A stretch of 64,000 nt of DNA from JABCYV01 sp963729325 (GCA_963729325.1 CAVSNS010000034.1:1-64000); one strand, 5' to 3'; shown: positions 1-10,287, numbered from the stretch's first letter. Made by a program: numbers and translations. Notes: generated by a model not told the origin, from the letters alone.

Positions 1-2
1 TG

Positions 3-692
3 CGGGTCTCATCGCCGGCGGTGGCGGAGATGACTAAGCTCCTGGAGAACATTTACCGCTGCGTGAACATTGCTTTGGTCAACGAGCTGAAGTTGTTGTC
101 GCTGCGTATGGGTTTGGATATCTGGGAAGTGATCGCAGCGGCTTCCACCAAACCGTTTGGCTTTCATGCCTTCTATCCCGGGCCTGGATTGGGTGGGCAT
201 TGCATCCCCATTGATCCTTTTTATCTGGCATGGAAGGCGAAGGAGTGGGATTTCCGCACTCGCTTCATCGAACTGGCGGGCGAGATCAACGCCAACATGC
301 CGTATCACGTGCTGGAATCGGTGTCCAAAGCCTTGAATCAGCACAAGAAGGCGCTGAACGGGGCCAAGGTACTGATTCTGGGCGTGGCTTACAAAAAGGA
401 CATTGACGATCTTCGTGAATCGCCCGCTCTCACGATCATCGAGTTGCTGCAAAAGCAGGGGGCCATGGTCAGCTACCACGATCCCTATTTCCCGACGGTG
501 GGCAAGGGACGAAAGTACGATCTACAGATGAAATGCGCGACGCTGGAAAACCTTGGGCAGTACGATTGCGTGCTGATCGTGACCGACCACTCCGACTACG
601 ACTACGAACGCATCGTGCGTGAATCACAACTGGTGGTGGACACGCGCAACGCTACCCGCGGCATCCGCAGCCCGAAAATTGTGCCCTGTTAG
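3..692 (+). CDS. UDP-sugar 6-dehydrogenase (WbpA/TviB type), 5' end outside window
   Basis: This is the C-terminal part of a nucleotide-sugar dehydrogenase that oxidises a UDP-sugar C6 hydroxyl to a carboxylate for exopolysaccharide or cell-surface glycan synthesis. The frame is open to the window edge, so the N-terminal Rossmann domain lies outside. Visible are the central helical segment (AEMTKLLENIYR), the catalytic-cysteine motif GLGGHCIPIDP, and the C-terminal NAD/UDP-binding domain starting at KVLILGVAYK with the DDLRESPA motif. The GLGGHCIP form of the catalytic motif is typical of the UDP-ManNAc/UDP-GlcNAc branch rather than of UDP-glucose dehydrogenase (GGSCFPKD), which is present separately at 27-28 kb. 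The exosortase gene follows within a few bases, which suggests one transcript and an exopolysaccharide locus. Confidence 0.9.
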   Translation, partial: RVSSPAVAEMTKLLENIYRCVNIALVNELKLLSLRMGLDIWEVIAAASTKPFGFHAFYPGPGLGGHCIPIDPFYLAWKAKEWDFRTRFIELAGEINANMPYHVLESVSKALNQHKKALNGAKVLILGVAYKKDIDDLRESPALTIIELLQKQGAMVSYHDPYFPTVGKGRKYDLQMKCATLENLGQYDCVLIVTDHSDYDYERIVRESQLVVDTRNATRGIRSPKIVPC

Positions 693-731
693 CGAGTGGA
701 GACCCGACAGGCACAACAGGCCGAAGGTTGG

Positions 732-1616
732 ATGATCAAGTTCTCACCACAACTGCGTTTTGCCCTACTCGGTGCGATTTCTCTAGCAATTTGGTGGCGT
801 CCATTAACCAACACGCTTGTGCTGGCGGCGAACGATGGCCAGTACACTCATATATTCCTGATTGTTCCCGTGAGCGCTGTGCTTATCTTTCTGGAGTGGC
901 GCTCGGTCGACGGCACGCTTGAGCCGAATGTTCCGCTTGGTTCGGCGTTAATTCTGCTCGCTTCTATCATCGGCTGCTTTGGCAGCTTTGGGGCGGGGCG
1001 GGTATCGCCCGACGTCCGACTTTCTCTGAACATGGCCGCGTTGGTAACTTGGTGGATTGCAGCCTTTGTCTTTTGCTTCGGCACTCGTGTTGCTCGGAGC
1101 TTGGTCTTTCCTCTTTGCTTCCTATACTGGCTCGTACCGATTCCGGAAGCCATCTTGAGTGCGGTGGTCAGCGGCTTACAGCGCAGTTCCGCTTGGACAG
1201 CCCGAGAGCTCTTTGTCTTGGCTGGCGTTCCGGTAAGGCAAAACGGTGTTCTGCTGTATATCCCACGGTTGACGATTGAAGTGGCTAAAGAGTGCAGCAG
1301 CATTCGTTCTACGCTGATGTTAGTGGTCACGGGTATGGTGCTGGCACATCTTTTTTTACGCTCGATGAGCAGGAAAATTCTGGTTGTGCTCGCGACGATT
1401 CCGCTTTCGATTGCCAGGAATGGATTTCGAATTTTCGCTCTGTCAATGCTGGGAATTCACGTAGATCCGGGATTCCTGTTTGGAAACCTGCACCATAGAG
1501 GCGGGATTGTGTTTTTTGTTTTGGCGCTGGCGGCGATTTTATTTCTGCTCTGGATGTTACGCCGGAGCGAAGATCAGCGATCCCTGGCGCCAGCTTCAGA
1601 TCTGACCGGCGCTTGA
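732..1616 (+). CDS. Exosortase, polytopic membrane cysteine peptidase family
   Basis: This is a membrane protein of about 295 residues with roughly eight hydrophobic helices. It carries the exosortase triad: Cys188 in ECSSIRS, Arg229 and Arg233 in ARNGFRI, and His254-His255 in LHHRGG. Exosortases are transpeptidase-like proteins that process PEP-CTERM-type sorting tails and usually sit in exopolysaccharide loci. The preceding sugar dehydrogenase ends 39 bases upstream of this start, which fits. I chose ATG 732 because GAAGG lies six bases before it; an in-frame GTG at 696, four bases after the previous stop, is the alternative. No protein in this window shows an obvious PEP-CTERM tail, so the substrate is not visible here. 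The secreted ASH/FN3 proteins next door end in a plain FN3 domain. Confidence 0.9.
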   Translation: MIKFSPQLRFALLGAISLAIWWRPLTNTLVLAANDGQYTHIFLIVPVSAVLIFLEWRSVDGTLEPNVPLGSALILLASIIGCFGSFGAGRVSPDVRLSLNMAALVTWWIAAFVFCFGTRVARSLVFPLCFLYWLVPIPEAILSAVVSGLQRSSAWTARELFVLAGVPVRQNGVLLYIPRLTIEVAKECSSIRSTLMLVVTGMVLAHLFLRSMSRKILVVLATIPLSIARNGFRIFALSMLGIHVDPGFLFGNLHHRGGIVFFVLALAAILFLLWMLRRSEDQRSLAPASDLTGA

Positions 1617-1656
1617 TTGTGTTCTTTGTGACTCGGAGGTCCCGCAATCGTCCTCT

Positions 1657-2329
1657 CTACGGAATTGCGGCCGCCGTTTGATTCGAATATGAACTCTCTT
1701 TCCAGTCCGAATCCACTGCGGTGGTGACGTAGAAATAGGTAAGCCCGGATTGAACCGTTACGTCGTCATAGCTTGTGCTTGGTTGCGGCGTGGAGGTCAA
1801 CCTCGAGTAAGGCCCTCCATTCTTTATGCCGCGATAGACGTTGTAGCCCATCACCTGAGAGGCGCTGGGATCCCACGACAAATTCACGCTATGTGTCGAC
1901 AATTGAGTTCCATTGCCGCTGAGGACTTGCGACCCGGGGGAGTTTGAGGCGCTACTGACAAAATTGATGCTTCCGGGAGAATTCCCTGTAGCCTGCGGAG
2001 CAAAGGTAACTGTAAATGAAATGCCCTGTCCGGCCGGCAACACGATAGGGAAGGTGATTCCGCTGACGGAATACCCTTCGACCGCTCCATGCCGCTGACG
2101 ACACCGTAACACTGGCGTTAGTTGCCGTCAGAGTGCCTGGCAATGCCTTGCTCTCGCCGACCAGCACACTGCCGAAGTTCATTGAGGAGGGAGACACGGC
2201 GAGCTGCGCGCTGCCCGTGTTAACCGACTTGGTAGCTGTGCCAGTGCCGCCGCCACAGCCGACGAACACCGCAATCGTCAGGCCTAGTAACAGGAGGTAA
2301 CCTCCTGTCCGATGTTTGCAGTTCTTCAC
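1657..2329 (-). CDS. Secreted lipoprotein with one ASH (choice-of-anchor D) module and FN3 tail; suspected frameshift
   Basis: The product has an N-terminal lipoprotein signal (hydrophobic LLLLGLTIAVFVG then Cys-Gly-Gly), one ASH module beginning AVSPSSMNFGSVLVG, and a C-terminal fibronectin-III domain with the shared signature GYNVYRG...GGPYSRL. The GTG at 2327-2329 is the likely start because it opens the signal peptide. The reading frame breaks near 2090-2100. Removing one base there restores a module spacing (VSSA to VSG) identical to that of the paralogues downstream, so an extra base is suspected. The protein is probably surface-anchored, and its function is unknown. It is the smallest of five paralogues at 1.6-10.3 kb. 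Confidence 0.7.
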
Positions 2330-2541
2330 AGCGATCCATTCTTCGTGATGGCGGTCGAGGTTGCTAGAGGTCAGAGGTGCATCATCGCGAGGGCAGTGAT
2401 ACGACAACTTACGTAACTTTCCTGTTGCTCGATTTGGCGTATTAAAGCCGACACTTCAGTTGTGTAGCTAAAGTCGTGAAAATAAATGTATTAACTAACG
2501 TGGCTGACACGGTCACCGATGGAAGGTTTTACGGGATCGGG

Positions 2542-3866
2542 CTACGGTGAAGGGACCACCGCCTTCACTTGATTCGAGAATCCGCTCTCGATGCCGCTCG
2601 AATTCAAGGAGGTCGAGACGTAGTAATAAGTGTTCCCACCCACCACCGTGGTGTCCGTATAAGTAGTGCTGGGATCGACAGTCGGGTTGATCTGGATGTA
2701 AGGGCCCCCTGAAACAGAGCCGCGATAAACGTTGTAACCGACGACCCTTGAACTACTCGCATTCCAACTCAGATTGACGCTATGGCCGGTTGTCGAAATT
2801 CCACTTCCGGTGACGGCTTCCGCGATTGGCGAGTTCGACGCGTTGCTGACAAAGGAAATACTGCCGGACGCCGTGCCAGAGCTTTGAGGCTTGAAATTCA
2901 GACTAAACGATGCGCTTTTTCCGGCCGCCAGAGTCAGCGGGAACGTCACTCCGCTCAGCGTAAATTCCGAATTATTGGTAGTGGCGGACGAGATGGTGAC
3001 GCTCGACCCGGTTGCGCTGAGCGTAATTGGCAGGCTCTTGGTCGTCCCTACCGTTACGTTATTGAAATTCGTGCTGCTGGGAGACTCCGCTAACTGTCCA
3101 GAAGCCGCGCCGGCACCTGACAACGATATTGTGAGCGATGAATTCGACGCGGTTGATATCACCGAAATGCTTCCTGACGCGCTACCTCCGGTCGTCGGGG
3201 CAAAGACAGCGCCAAAGGTGAAGCTTTGTCCGGGGGCGAGAGTCAGCGGCAAACTTAATCCGCTCACTTTGAACGCAGCGCCAGTCGGACGGACTTGGGA
3301 GACGGTGAGGCTGGAACTGCCTGAGTTCGTCAAAGTTTCAGGAAGAGTTTCACTCTTCCCCGGCGGCACGCTGCCAAAGCTGACGCTCGCCGGGCTGGCA
3401 GCGAGGCGGCCCCCCCCGGTTACGCCCGTGCCATGGACATCAAGGAAGAGGGGTCCGTATGCGGTGTTATTGATCACTTCAAAATTACCATCCGTGTGGC
3501 TGGTTGCACGGGGAGTGAAGCTGATACTGAATTGGACACTCTTTCCCGCCCCGAGCGTCATCGGCAGTGATAGGTTGTTTAGGATAAATCCGGAAGCCGC
3601 CGGGTACAGTCTGGAAAGCGTTATCGTGGTCGAACCCGTGTTGGTAAGTTTCGCCGACTGCGTTTCAGTTCGGCCCACAGGGACCGCGCCAAACCAAAAA
3701 TGACAAGGAGCGCAAGTTAGAGGGTCAGAACCAGCACTGCCTCGCTGCCACAGATTCGGATCTGCACCGTTTTGCGCAAGACTGATCTGACAGGTAAGGA
3801 AAAGTGCGAATAAAAGTGCGAATAGAACGGAGAGAGAGACCTATGGCGGTATCTGGGGGAGGCCAT
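2542..3866 (-). CDS. Secreted protein with three ASH modules and FN3 tail; start out of frame at a GA repeat
   Basis: Three tandem ASH modules (starting near FWFGAVPVG, VSFGSVPPG and TNFNNVTVG) are followed by the FN3 domain common to this cluster. The conserved frame runs upstream from 3678 through a good secretion signal core (VLFALLFALFL, then an LAQ cleavage-like site) but meets a stop at 3841-3843 with no start codon in between. The ATG at 3864-3866 encodes a basic n-region (MASPRYRHRSLS) in another frame. The two frames join exactly if one GA unit is removed from the (GA)5 tract at 3830-3839. The product is secreted and of unknown role. This is either a sequencing indel or a slippage switch. 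The coding part from 3678 down is solid; the start assignment is inference. Confidence 0.65.
3830..3839. repeat. (GA)5 dinucleotide tract inside signal-peptide coding region
   Basis: Five GA units lie on the plus strand, read as TC on the coding minus strand. They fall between the basic n-region and the hydrophobic core of the signal peptide of the ASH/FN3 gene. With four or seven units the upstream ATG would be in frame; with five, as here, it is not. Confidence 0.8.
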
Positions 3867-3997
3867 GGCCGTAAGTCTGCAACATTCGTGAGTGCAGTCC
3901 TAGGTCTCACTAGGACATGCTAAATAGTCACAAGTTTGCAAACCCTTTCCATAGTGGCTTTGAACCGCGTTTTGCGAAAAGGCAGTCGCCTGGGTCG

Positions 3998-5603
3998 CTA
4001 GGGACTTGGAATGACGGCTGGCGCTTCGTTCGAATGGGCGCTCTCCCTTCCGCTGGCGTCCACCGTCGTCGCCACATAATAGTAGGCTTGCCCGGGTTGG
4101 ACGGAACTGTCGACGTAGCTGCTGCTGTTAAGCGCCGCACTGATTTTCGAATAGGGCCCTCCCGGGTTATTACCGCGATAAAGGTTGTAGCCGGCAGTCG
4201 AAGCGCTGGCATTCCAGGAAAGATCAACGCTGTGCTGCGGCGCAGCCCCGGTGCCGGTTAAAGCCTCGAGGGCAGTGGAATTGGAAGCATTGCTGACATA
4301 GGAAGCATTGGCCGATGCCGCCCCGCTGCTTTGGGGCGTGAAGGTCATCGTAACCGGTGCGCTCTGACCGGCGGCGATTGTGAGCGGAAACGAGAGACCA
4401 CTCAGGGTAAATTCTGTGTTGCTCATGGCAGCGGAGGAGATGGTCACGGCTGAACCGGTGGCGCTCAGCATTACCGGCATGCTTTTGCTTTGTCCCACCC
4501 CGACGCTGCCGAAATTCAGGCTCGTAGGATTGACGCCGAACATCCCGGCGGCAGTGCCGCTGCCCGACAGAGAGATGGGGAGAGTCGAATTCGTGGCATC
4601 TGAAACCACCGAAATATTTCCGCTGGCGCTGCCCGCCGAGGTCGGGGAAAAGATCGTTCCAAAGGTGTAGCTCTGTCCTGCAGTCAAGGTCAAGGGCAGG
4701 CCCAAACCACTTAGGCTGAAGCCGGCGCCAGTGACGTTGGCCTGAGAGACGGTCACACTGACGCCACCGGTATTGGTTAGGGTTGCGAACTGATTGCTGC
4801 TATTCCCCACTTGCACATTGCCAAAGCTGGCGCTGGCCGGGCTGGCACTGAGAACGCCTGGTGTGAATCCTGTGCCGGAGAGAGAGACTGCGACCGCAGG
4901 ATTGAGCCCATTGCTGATCACGCTAAGACTCCCGCTCGATGATCCTCCCACCTGAGGCGTGAAGCCGACGTTAACGGTTACGCTCTGGCCCGGCGCCAGA
5001 GTAAGAGGCACGCCTAATCCAGCGGTACTGAAACCGGCGCCGATGACATTAACCTGAGAAACAGTCAGGCTGGAGCCGCTGGAATTAGTTAACGTCTCGG
5101 ACTGAGTGCTGCTGCGCCCAACCTGTACACTGCCAAAGTTGAGGCTGGTAGGACTGGCGCTAACTGTGGCTGGCTACCACTCCCCTGCCGTGGACGTAAA
5201 GAGGAAGGGTCACGCTGGAAGCGTCGCTGTGTAAAGACAAAAATTCCGTCCACATGCCCACTCACTTGGGGGTTGAAGCTCACGCTTAATGGCAGCTTCT
5301 GGCCTGGACTCAAAGTCAGCGGCAGATTCAAGCCGCTTATTCCGAATCCCACCGCACTCTGGGTCATCGTCAGAACCGTAATAATCGTCGGCCCTGTGTT
5401 GGTGAGGAAGGCTGGTTCGGTCTTGCTTCCGCCCACTGCAACCGGTCCGAACCACAAATTGGCAGGGGAGCATTGCAACGGCCCAGCGTTGGGTGCGGCG
5501 GCTAACGGTTGCGCCAAAGTCATCGTGGAGGTCAGCGACATCGCCAGACGCGAGAAATTGAAGAAGCAAAGGGCTTGAGACAGTGTCGATGGAAGCAATG
5601 CAT
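3998..5603 (-). CDS. Secreted protein with four ASH modules and FN3 tail; several suspected frameshifts
   Basis: Four ASH modules are visible, starting near ANLWFGPVAVG, TSLNFGSVQVG, ASFGNVQVG and TSLNFGSVGVG. They are followed by the FN3 tail (GYNLYRG, GGPYSKI). The first module resembles the first module of the 2542-3866 gene, including a preceding CSPANLWF-like Cys. The frame changes near 5195 and again near 5165; deleting one base at each site gives continuous modules. The start is unresolved: a hydrophobic stretch (LCFFNFSRLAMSLTSTMTLAQ) precedes module 1 and could be reached from TTG 5598, or from ATG 5603 through another frameshift. It is probably a secreted repeat protein. The next gene upstream on the minus strand is absent, because the divergent glycosyltransferase starts at 5819. 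Confidence 0.6.
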
Positions 5604-5818
5604 GATACCGACAGTTTTGTCCCTTCCTGCTGCAAGGGAGAAGGTATCCATGGGCCATCCTGACACCATCGGGTGCGATGCGATCTTCCTCATGCGGAAC
5701 TGGCCCCGAAATGGAATCTAAGCCGCAAACGCATTGTAGCGACATGTCGGGAAATCTGTGAGTTATCGGCATCCTCTTGAAAATCTGGATCAAGTGGTTG
5801 CAGCGGCGAATTAGAATA

Positions 5819-7000
5819 ATGCTAATGGTTCCACCGGTCTCCATAAACCTTCCTGTTGGTACGGCCACGCTTGCGGAGCCAGGTTCTCCCGAGGCGGGTT
5901 CCCTGCCATCCCCGTTGGAATTAGCAATCGTGATCCCTACCTTCAATGAAAGAGAGAACATCGAGGCCGTCATCGCGGCTTTGGAAACGACACTCGCCGG
6001 AACAGAGTGGGAAGCAATCTTCGTTGACGACCACTCTCCCGACGACACTGCGGAATGCGTCCGCAGCTTGGCCGCCACGAACCGGCGGGTTCGAGTGTTG
6101 GAGCGCATCGGCCGGCACGGTCTCTCTTCCGCCTGCATCGAGGGAATGCTGGCCACTCCTGCTCGTTACATCGCGGTGATGGATGCGGATATGCAGCATG
6201 ATGAGAGCATCCTGCCGAAAATGCTTGAACGAATTAAGTCGGAACACCTGGAGGTCGTGGTTGCGAGCCGTAACGCCCTCGGCGGGAGTATGGGAGAGTT
6301 CTCGGACCGGCGTGTCTGGCTGAGTGCCTTGGGAGCGCGAATCAGCCGCTGGGTGTGCCATTGTGATGTGTCCGATCCCATGAGCGGTTTTTTCATGGTG
6401 CAGCGCTCGTTTTTTGAGAGTGTTGCTTCCCGGTTAACCGGAACTGGTTTCAAACTCCTGGTTGACCTGCTGGCCTCCAGCCCAGTCCCAGTGCGCATCG
6501 GCGAAGTTCCCTACCATTTCCGCATGCGTCAGCGGGGCGAGAGCAAGCTTGATATCAACGTTGAACTGGAATACCTCTATCTTCTGGTGGACAAGACAAT
6601 CGGGGGAGTTCTCCCTACCCGATTTGCCCTCTTTATCTCGGTCGGTTCCCTGGGACTCTTGGTTCATCTGGGAATCCTGGGGCTGCTTTATACCCGGCTT
6701 GGTGTGGACTTCGCGGTCTCGCAGGTGGCCGCCACGGGCGTGGCCATGACGTTCAACTTCATTCTGAATAATATTGTGACCTTCCGCGACCGGCGGCTAC
6801 GGGGATGGAGAATCGCGACCGGTCTACTTACTTTTTATGCCGCCTGTTCCTTGGGAGCTTTCATTAACGTTGCCTTCGCCCGGAATCTTCTTCGAATGGG
6901 TGTTCCCTGGTACTTGGCCGGAATCGCGGGCATTGCCATCAGCTCAGTGTGGAATTACGGTGTGAATACGATTTTGACCTGGCGCCGCCTCCGGGCGTGA
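5819..7000 (+). CDS. Polyprenyl-phosphate glycosyltransferase fused to GtrA-like membrane domain (DPM1-GtrA)
   Basis: A family 2 glycosyltransferase of the dolichol-phosphate mannosyltransferase type occupies the N-terminal two thirds. It begins LAIVIPTFNERENIE, carries the catalytic acidic motif DADMQHD, and shows the DPM1-like SDPMSGFF and RGESKL segments. A C-terminal GtrA-like domain with about four transmembrane helices follows (from RFALFISVGSLG, with FNFILNNIVTFRDRR). Such fusions transfer a sugar from a nucleotide donor to a lipid carrier and assist its flipping across the membrane. ATG 5819 or 5825 is a better start than the upstream TTG at 5777, though no strong ribosome-binding site is visible. 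The gene sits alone on the plus strand between ASH/FN3 genes and is likely part of surface glycan synthesis. Confidence 0.88.
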   Translation: MLMVPPVSINLPVGTATLAEPGSPEAGSLPSPLELAIVIPTFNERENIEAVIAALETTLAGTEWEAIFVDDHSPDDTAECVRSLAATNRRVRVLERIGRHGLSSACIEGMLATPARYIAVMDADMQHDESILPKMLERIKSEHLEVVVASRNALGGSMGEFSDRRVWLSALGARISRWVCHCDVSDPMSGFFMVQRSFFESVASRLTGTGFKLLVDLLASSPVPVRIGEVPYHFRMRQRGESKLDINVELEYLYLLVDKTIGGVLPTRFALFISVGSLGLLVHLGILGLLYTRLGVDFAVSQVAATGVAMTFNFILNNIVTFRDRRLRGWRIATGLLTFYAACSLGAFINVAFARNLLRMGVPWYLAGIAGIAISSVWNYGVNTILTWRRLRA

Positions 7001-7027
7001 GTACAGACAGTCACTCTATCCAGAAAC

Positions 7028-9663
7028 CTAGGGATTCGGAATTACAGCCTGGACTTGGTTAGAGTTAACACTCTCAACTCCATTTCCATCGACGGCAGTT
7101 GTCACATAGAAATAGGTGTTTCCAGCGACGACCGTGTTGTCGATGTAGGAAGTGGCAGAATCGAGGGTGGAGTTGATCTGGGAATAAGGTCCGCCCGAGG
7201 TGCCGCCACGGTAGATGTTGTAACCGGTCACGCTGGAAGTGCTCGCGTTCCATGTCAGATCCACGCTGTGTTGCGGCGGCGCTGTGCCGTTGCCAGTCAA
7301 AGCCTCGACCGGCGACTTGGCGGCATTGCTTGTCAAGGATACGCTATCCGAAGCCGCGCCAGTGGCTTGGGGCGTGAAGGTCACAGTAATGGTCGCGCTA
7401 CTGCCGGCAGCAATGCTGAACGGAAAAGACTGCCCGCTCAGAGCAAACTCCGAAGTGCCCGTAGCGGCAGAAGAGACGATCACGGTGGAACCCGTGGCGT
7501 TGAGCGTAGCCGTCATGCTCTTGCTCTGTCCCACAACAACGCTGCCAAAGCTTAAGGTGCCCGGACTGACCGTCAGCTGACCGGCAACCGCGCCGCTGCC
7601 CGACATTGAAATCGCAAGATTCGGATTCGAAGCATTTGAGACGACTGCAATGTTTCCGCTCGCACTGCCCGCTGAAGTCGGAGTGAAGACAGACGCCGAA
7701 GGTGAAGCTTTGTCCTGGAATCAGGGTTAATGGCAAGGTCAGTCCAGTTACGCTAAACCCGAGTGCCGGTGACGTTGGCTTGTGTGACGGTCAGGCTGGA
7801 GCCGCCGGTGTTGGTCAGCGTCTCCGATAGTGTCTGACTATTGCCGACCTGAACGCTGCCAAAACTGAGGCTGCTGGCGGTAGCGCTGAGCGAGCCCGGC
7901 GTTGCGCCGATTCCAGACAGTGGGATGCTGAGGCTAGGATTCGAGGCATTGCTGGTGATGGAGAGATTGCCGTTGGCGGATCCACCAGTCGTCGGAGTGA
8001 ACGTCACATTGAAGCTTGTAGTCTGACCAGCCGCCAGAGTCGCAGGTAAGCTCATACCGCTGATGCTGTAAGAGACAGCGGTGGTCGCCGCAGTAATGGT
8101 AACGTTGGAGGCGCCAGTGTTGGTCAGAGTCTCAGAGAGCGTCTGGCTATTGCCAACTTGGACGCTGCCAAAACTGAGGCTGCTGGCCGTAGCCGTGAGC
8201 GATCCAGATGTGACGCCGGTGCCGGACAGTGGGATGCTGAGGTTAGGATTCGAGGCATTGCTGGTGATGGAAAGATTGCCGCCGGCCGATCCGCCGGTTG
8301 TCGGCGTAAACCTCACATTGAAAGCTACGCTGTGTCCGGAAGCCAAAACGACCGGCAAGTTCAGTCCGCTGACGCTATAGCCTGTGCCCGCTACCGTTGC
8401 CTGAGAGATCGTCACGATCGCACTGCCGGAGTTAGTAAGCGTCTGGGACAAGGTCTGGCTGCTGCCCATCGAAACAGTTCCGAAATTCAGGCTCGACGGA
8501 TTTGCCGTAACTGAGCTTGACGCCACTCCTGCCCCGGAAAGTGTCGCAGTAAGAACAGAGTTCGAAGCATCGCTGGCAATAGCAAGATTGCCTCCCGCGC
8601 TGCCTGCCGAAGTTGGAGTAAATGTGAGGCTGAACGTCTGGCTCTGACCAGCGCCAAGCGTCAATGGCATGGGCAGTCCGCTTACGCTAAAGCCGGCGCC
8701 TGTCACTACGGCTTGGCTGACATTCACGCTGGAGCTGCCGGAGTTAATCAGTGTCTCGGAAACTGTCTGGCTGCTCCCCACCTGCACGTTCCCGAAGCTT
8801 ACGGCGGATGGCATCAGACTCAACTGACCGGGCATGGCTCCGGCTCCAGTCAACGGAATCGTCACGGTCTGCGGATTGGCATTTCCCGAGTCTCGCGCTG
8901 AAGCAGACGATGGATTGATCCGGAACGAAACATTGGCGATTGCAGAGCGAACTCGGTTTGCCATTCCTGCTGGAGGCCACCAGAGAGGCGCTCGTTGTCA
9001 CCGATATCGTTCCACTCTGGTTCCCACTACTTTTCGGGGTGAAGGTCACACTGAAATTCGTGCTCTGGTTTGCCGGCAGCGTGAATGGCAGGTTCATACC
9101 GCTGACCTGGAAACCGTTTCCACTCACTGCAACTTCTGAAATTGTCAGATCGGATCCACCGGAGTTGGTGAGAGTCGCGGAGCGCGTTTGGCTTCCTCCC
9201 AGCATCACGTTGCCAAAACTGATGGGGGAGGGATTCACGCTGAGCTGGCCTGCATTTACAGACTGTCCCGCCAGCGCCACGCTAATAGGCGCGGACGCTG
9301 TGCTGGAGATGGCAAGCGAACCCGAAGGTTTTCCTGAGTTTTGAGGAACAAATCGGATGGCGATAGTCGCGCTTTGATTGCTCGCCAGTGTTAGCGGAAA
9401 CGAACCGCCATCCAGCTGGAAGCTGGAGCCGGTAACCACCACTTGACTAATGGTGACGCTGGAAGATGTAGTGTTAAGAATATTTTCAGAGACTACCTTA
9501 CTGCTGCCAACCACGACGGTGCCGAAATCCAAATTCAGATTGCTCACAACCAGGCCTGTTGCCTGCACGCGGTTGTTCGCGTTTAGCCCCCGCAGCCCAA
9601 CATTATTGTGGTAAGGGCAAGAAGAACAACAGCGGCTTGGCACCGAACCCGCAGATCCTTCAC
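7028..9663 (-). CDS. Large secreted lipoprotein with seven ASH modules and FN3 tail; several suspected frameshifts
   Basis: This is the largest paralogue, about 880 residues if whole. GTG 9661-9663 opens a lipoprotein signal (MKDLRVRCQAAVVLLALTT, then MLGC) with GAGGG five bases upstream. Seven ASH modules follow, each about 100 residues and starting with an xxFGxVxxG strand, then the shared FN3 domain (GYNIYRG, GGPYSQI). Suspected indels are the G5 tract just after the lipobox Cys (9587-9591), one near 8970, an extra base near 7757 and another near 7690; each repair gives an uninterrupted module. Modules 5 and 6 are close copies at DNA level. ASH modules are immunoglobulin-like and usually serve as structural or adhesive stalks. 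The specific role here is unknown. Confidence 0.68.
7850..8460 (-). repeat. Two tandem ~300-bp ASH-module repeats, close at DNA level
   Basis: The segments around 7850-8155 and 8155-8460 share long identical stretches. One example is the block encoding PLSGxG preceded by NASNP and the LSFGSVQVGNSQTL strand, which is the same in both. They are adjacent modules of the seven-module protein and look like a recent in-frame duplication. Such repeats also make assembly collapse or expansion possible. Confidence 0.75.
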
Positions 9664-9912
9664 GGAGCCCTCTATCCAGCCGTAGGCGCACATACGGCGG
9701 GGGAATTTGCACTTGCAGACCGCCTTGTCCCGATTCAGGAAGGCCTCGAAACGGAGGTGACTGCAGCTAAAGCCAGTCTGCGTTATGGGTTGGAGGCACG
9801 GGAAGGTACCGGAAGGGATAGTGGTGCGCTGGCGGAAGGCCGATGACCAAAACGGAACATGGCAGACAGTTTGGCCGACGTTACTAACGACGTTGGCCTT
9901 CTGCTAACAGCC

Positions 9913-10257
9913 CTACGGAATGACAGCCTTTATTTCCTGGGAAAATTTGCTTTCGCGGCCGCCCTCGTCTACAGCCGTGACTACGTAGAAGTAGGTCTTG
10001 CGACGATTCACCGTATGATCGACGTAGGTGAGCCCCGAAACTCGTGAGGCTATTTTCTCGTAGGGTCCTCCTCGCTTGGTGCCGCGATAAATGTTGTAAC
10101 CAGCCACGGTGAAATTTTTGCTTGGCGCCGATGCATTCCAGGTCAAGGTAACGCTATGAGCTTTGGGCTTGGCAGCGAGAGGCAAAACCCCCGGCCCGCC
10201 CAATCCGGCAAATAGTATGGAGACAACCGCGCTCTGCCAAATCCGTTTTGTGTTCAT
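9913..10257 (-). CDS. Small secreted fibronectin type III domain protein
   Basis: A signal peptide (MNTKRIWQSAVVSILFAGL, cleavage near PLAAKPKA) is followed by a single FN3 domain (VTLTWNAS, GYNIYRGTKRGGPYEKI, YVDHTV, YFYVVTAVD). It is the same tail domain that ends the four neighbouring ASH proteins, here without ASH modules. I place the start at ATG 10255-10257, with AGGAG eight bases upstream, rather than ten codons earlier. At about 114 residues it is the minimal member of the cluster, and it reads intact. It could be an ancestral FN3 unit or a remnant; its function is unknown. Confidence 0.8.
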   Translation of the reverse strand: MNTKRIWQSAVVSILFAGLGGPGVLPLAAKPKAHSVTLTWNASAPSKNFTVAGYNIYRGTKRGGPYEKIASRVSGLTYVDHTVNRRKTYFYVVTAVDEGGRESKFSQEIKAVIP

Positions 10258-10287
10258 CGGGCGCGTCTCCTGTAAGTTGCTAATCAT

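Noticed and set aside
2891..3703. 270-codon plus-strand frame
   Set aside because: It is antisense to the repeat-rich ASH gene; its protein has no fold-like pattern and simply mirrors the modules.
1657..9663. Programmed ribosomal frameshifting in the ASH proteins
   Set aside because: Breaks fall at unrelated sequences without a shared slippery site, and similar breaks occur in ilvC, modC and other unrelated genes; indel errors fit better.
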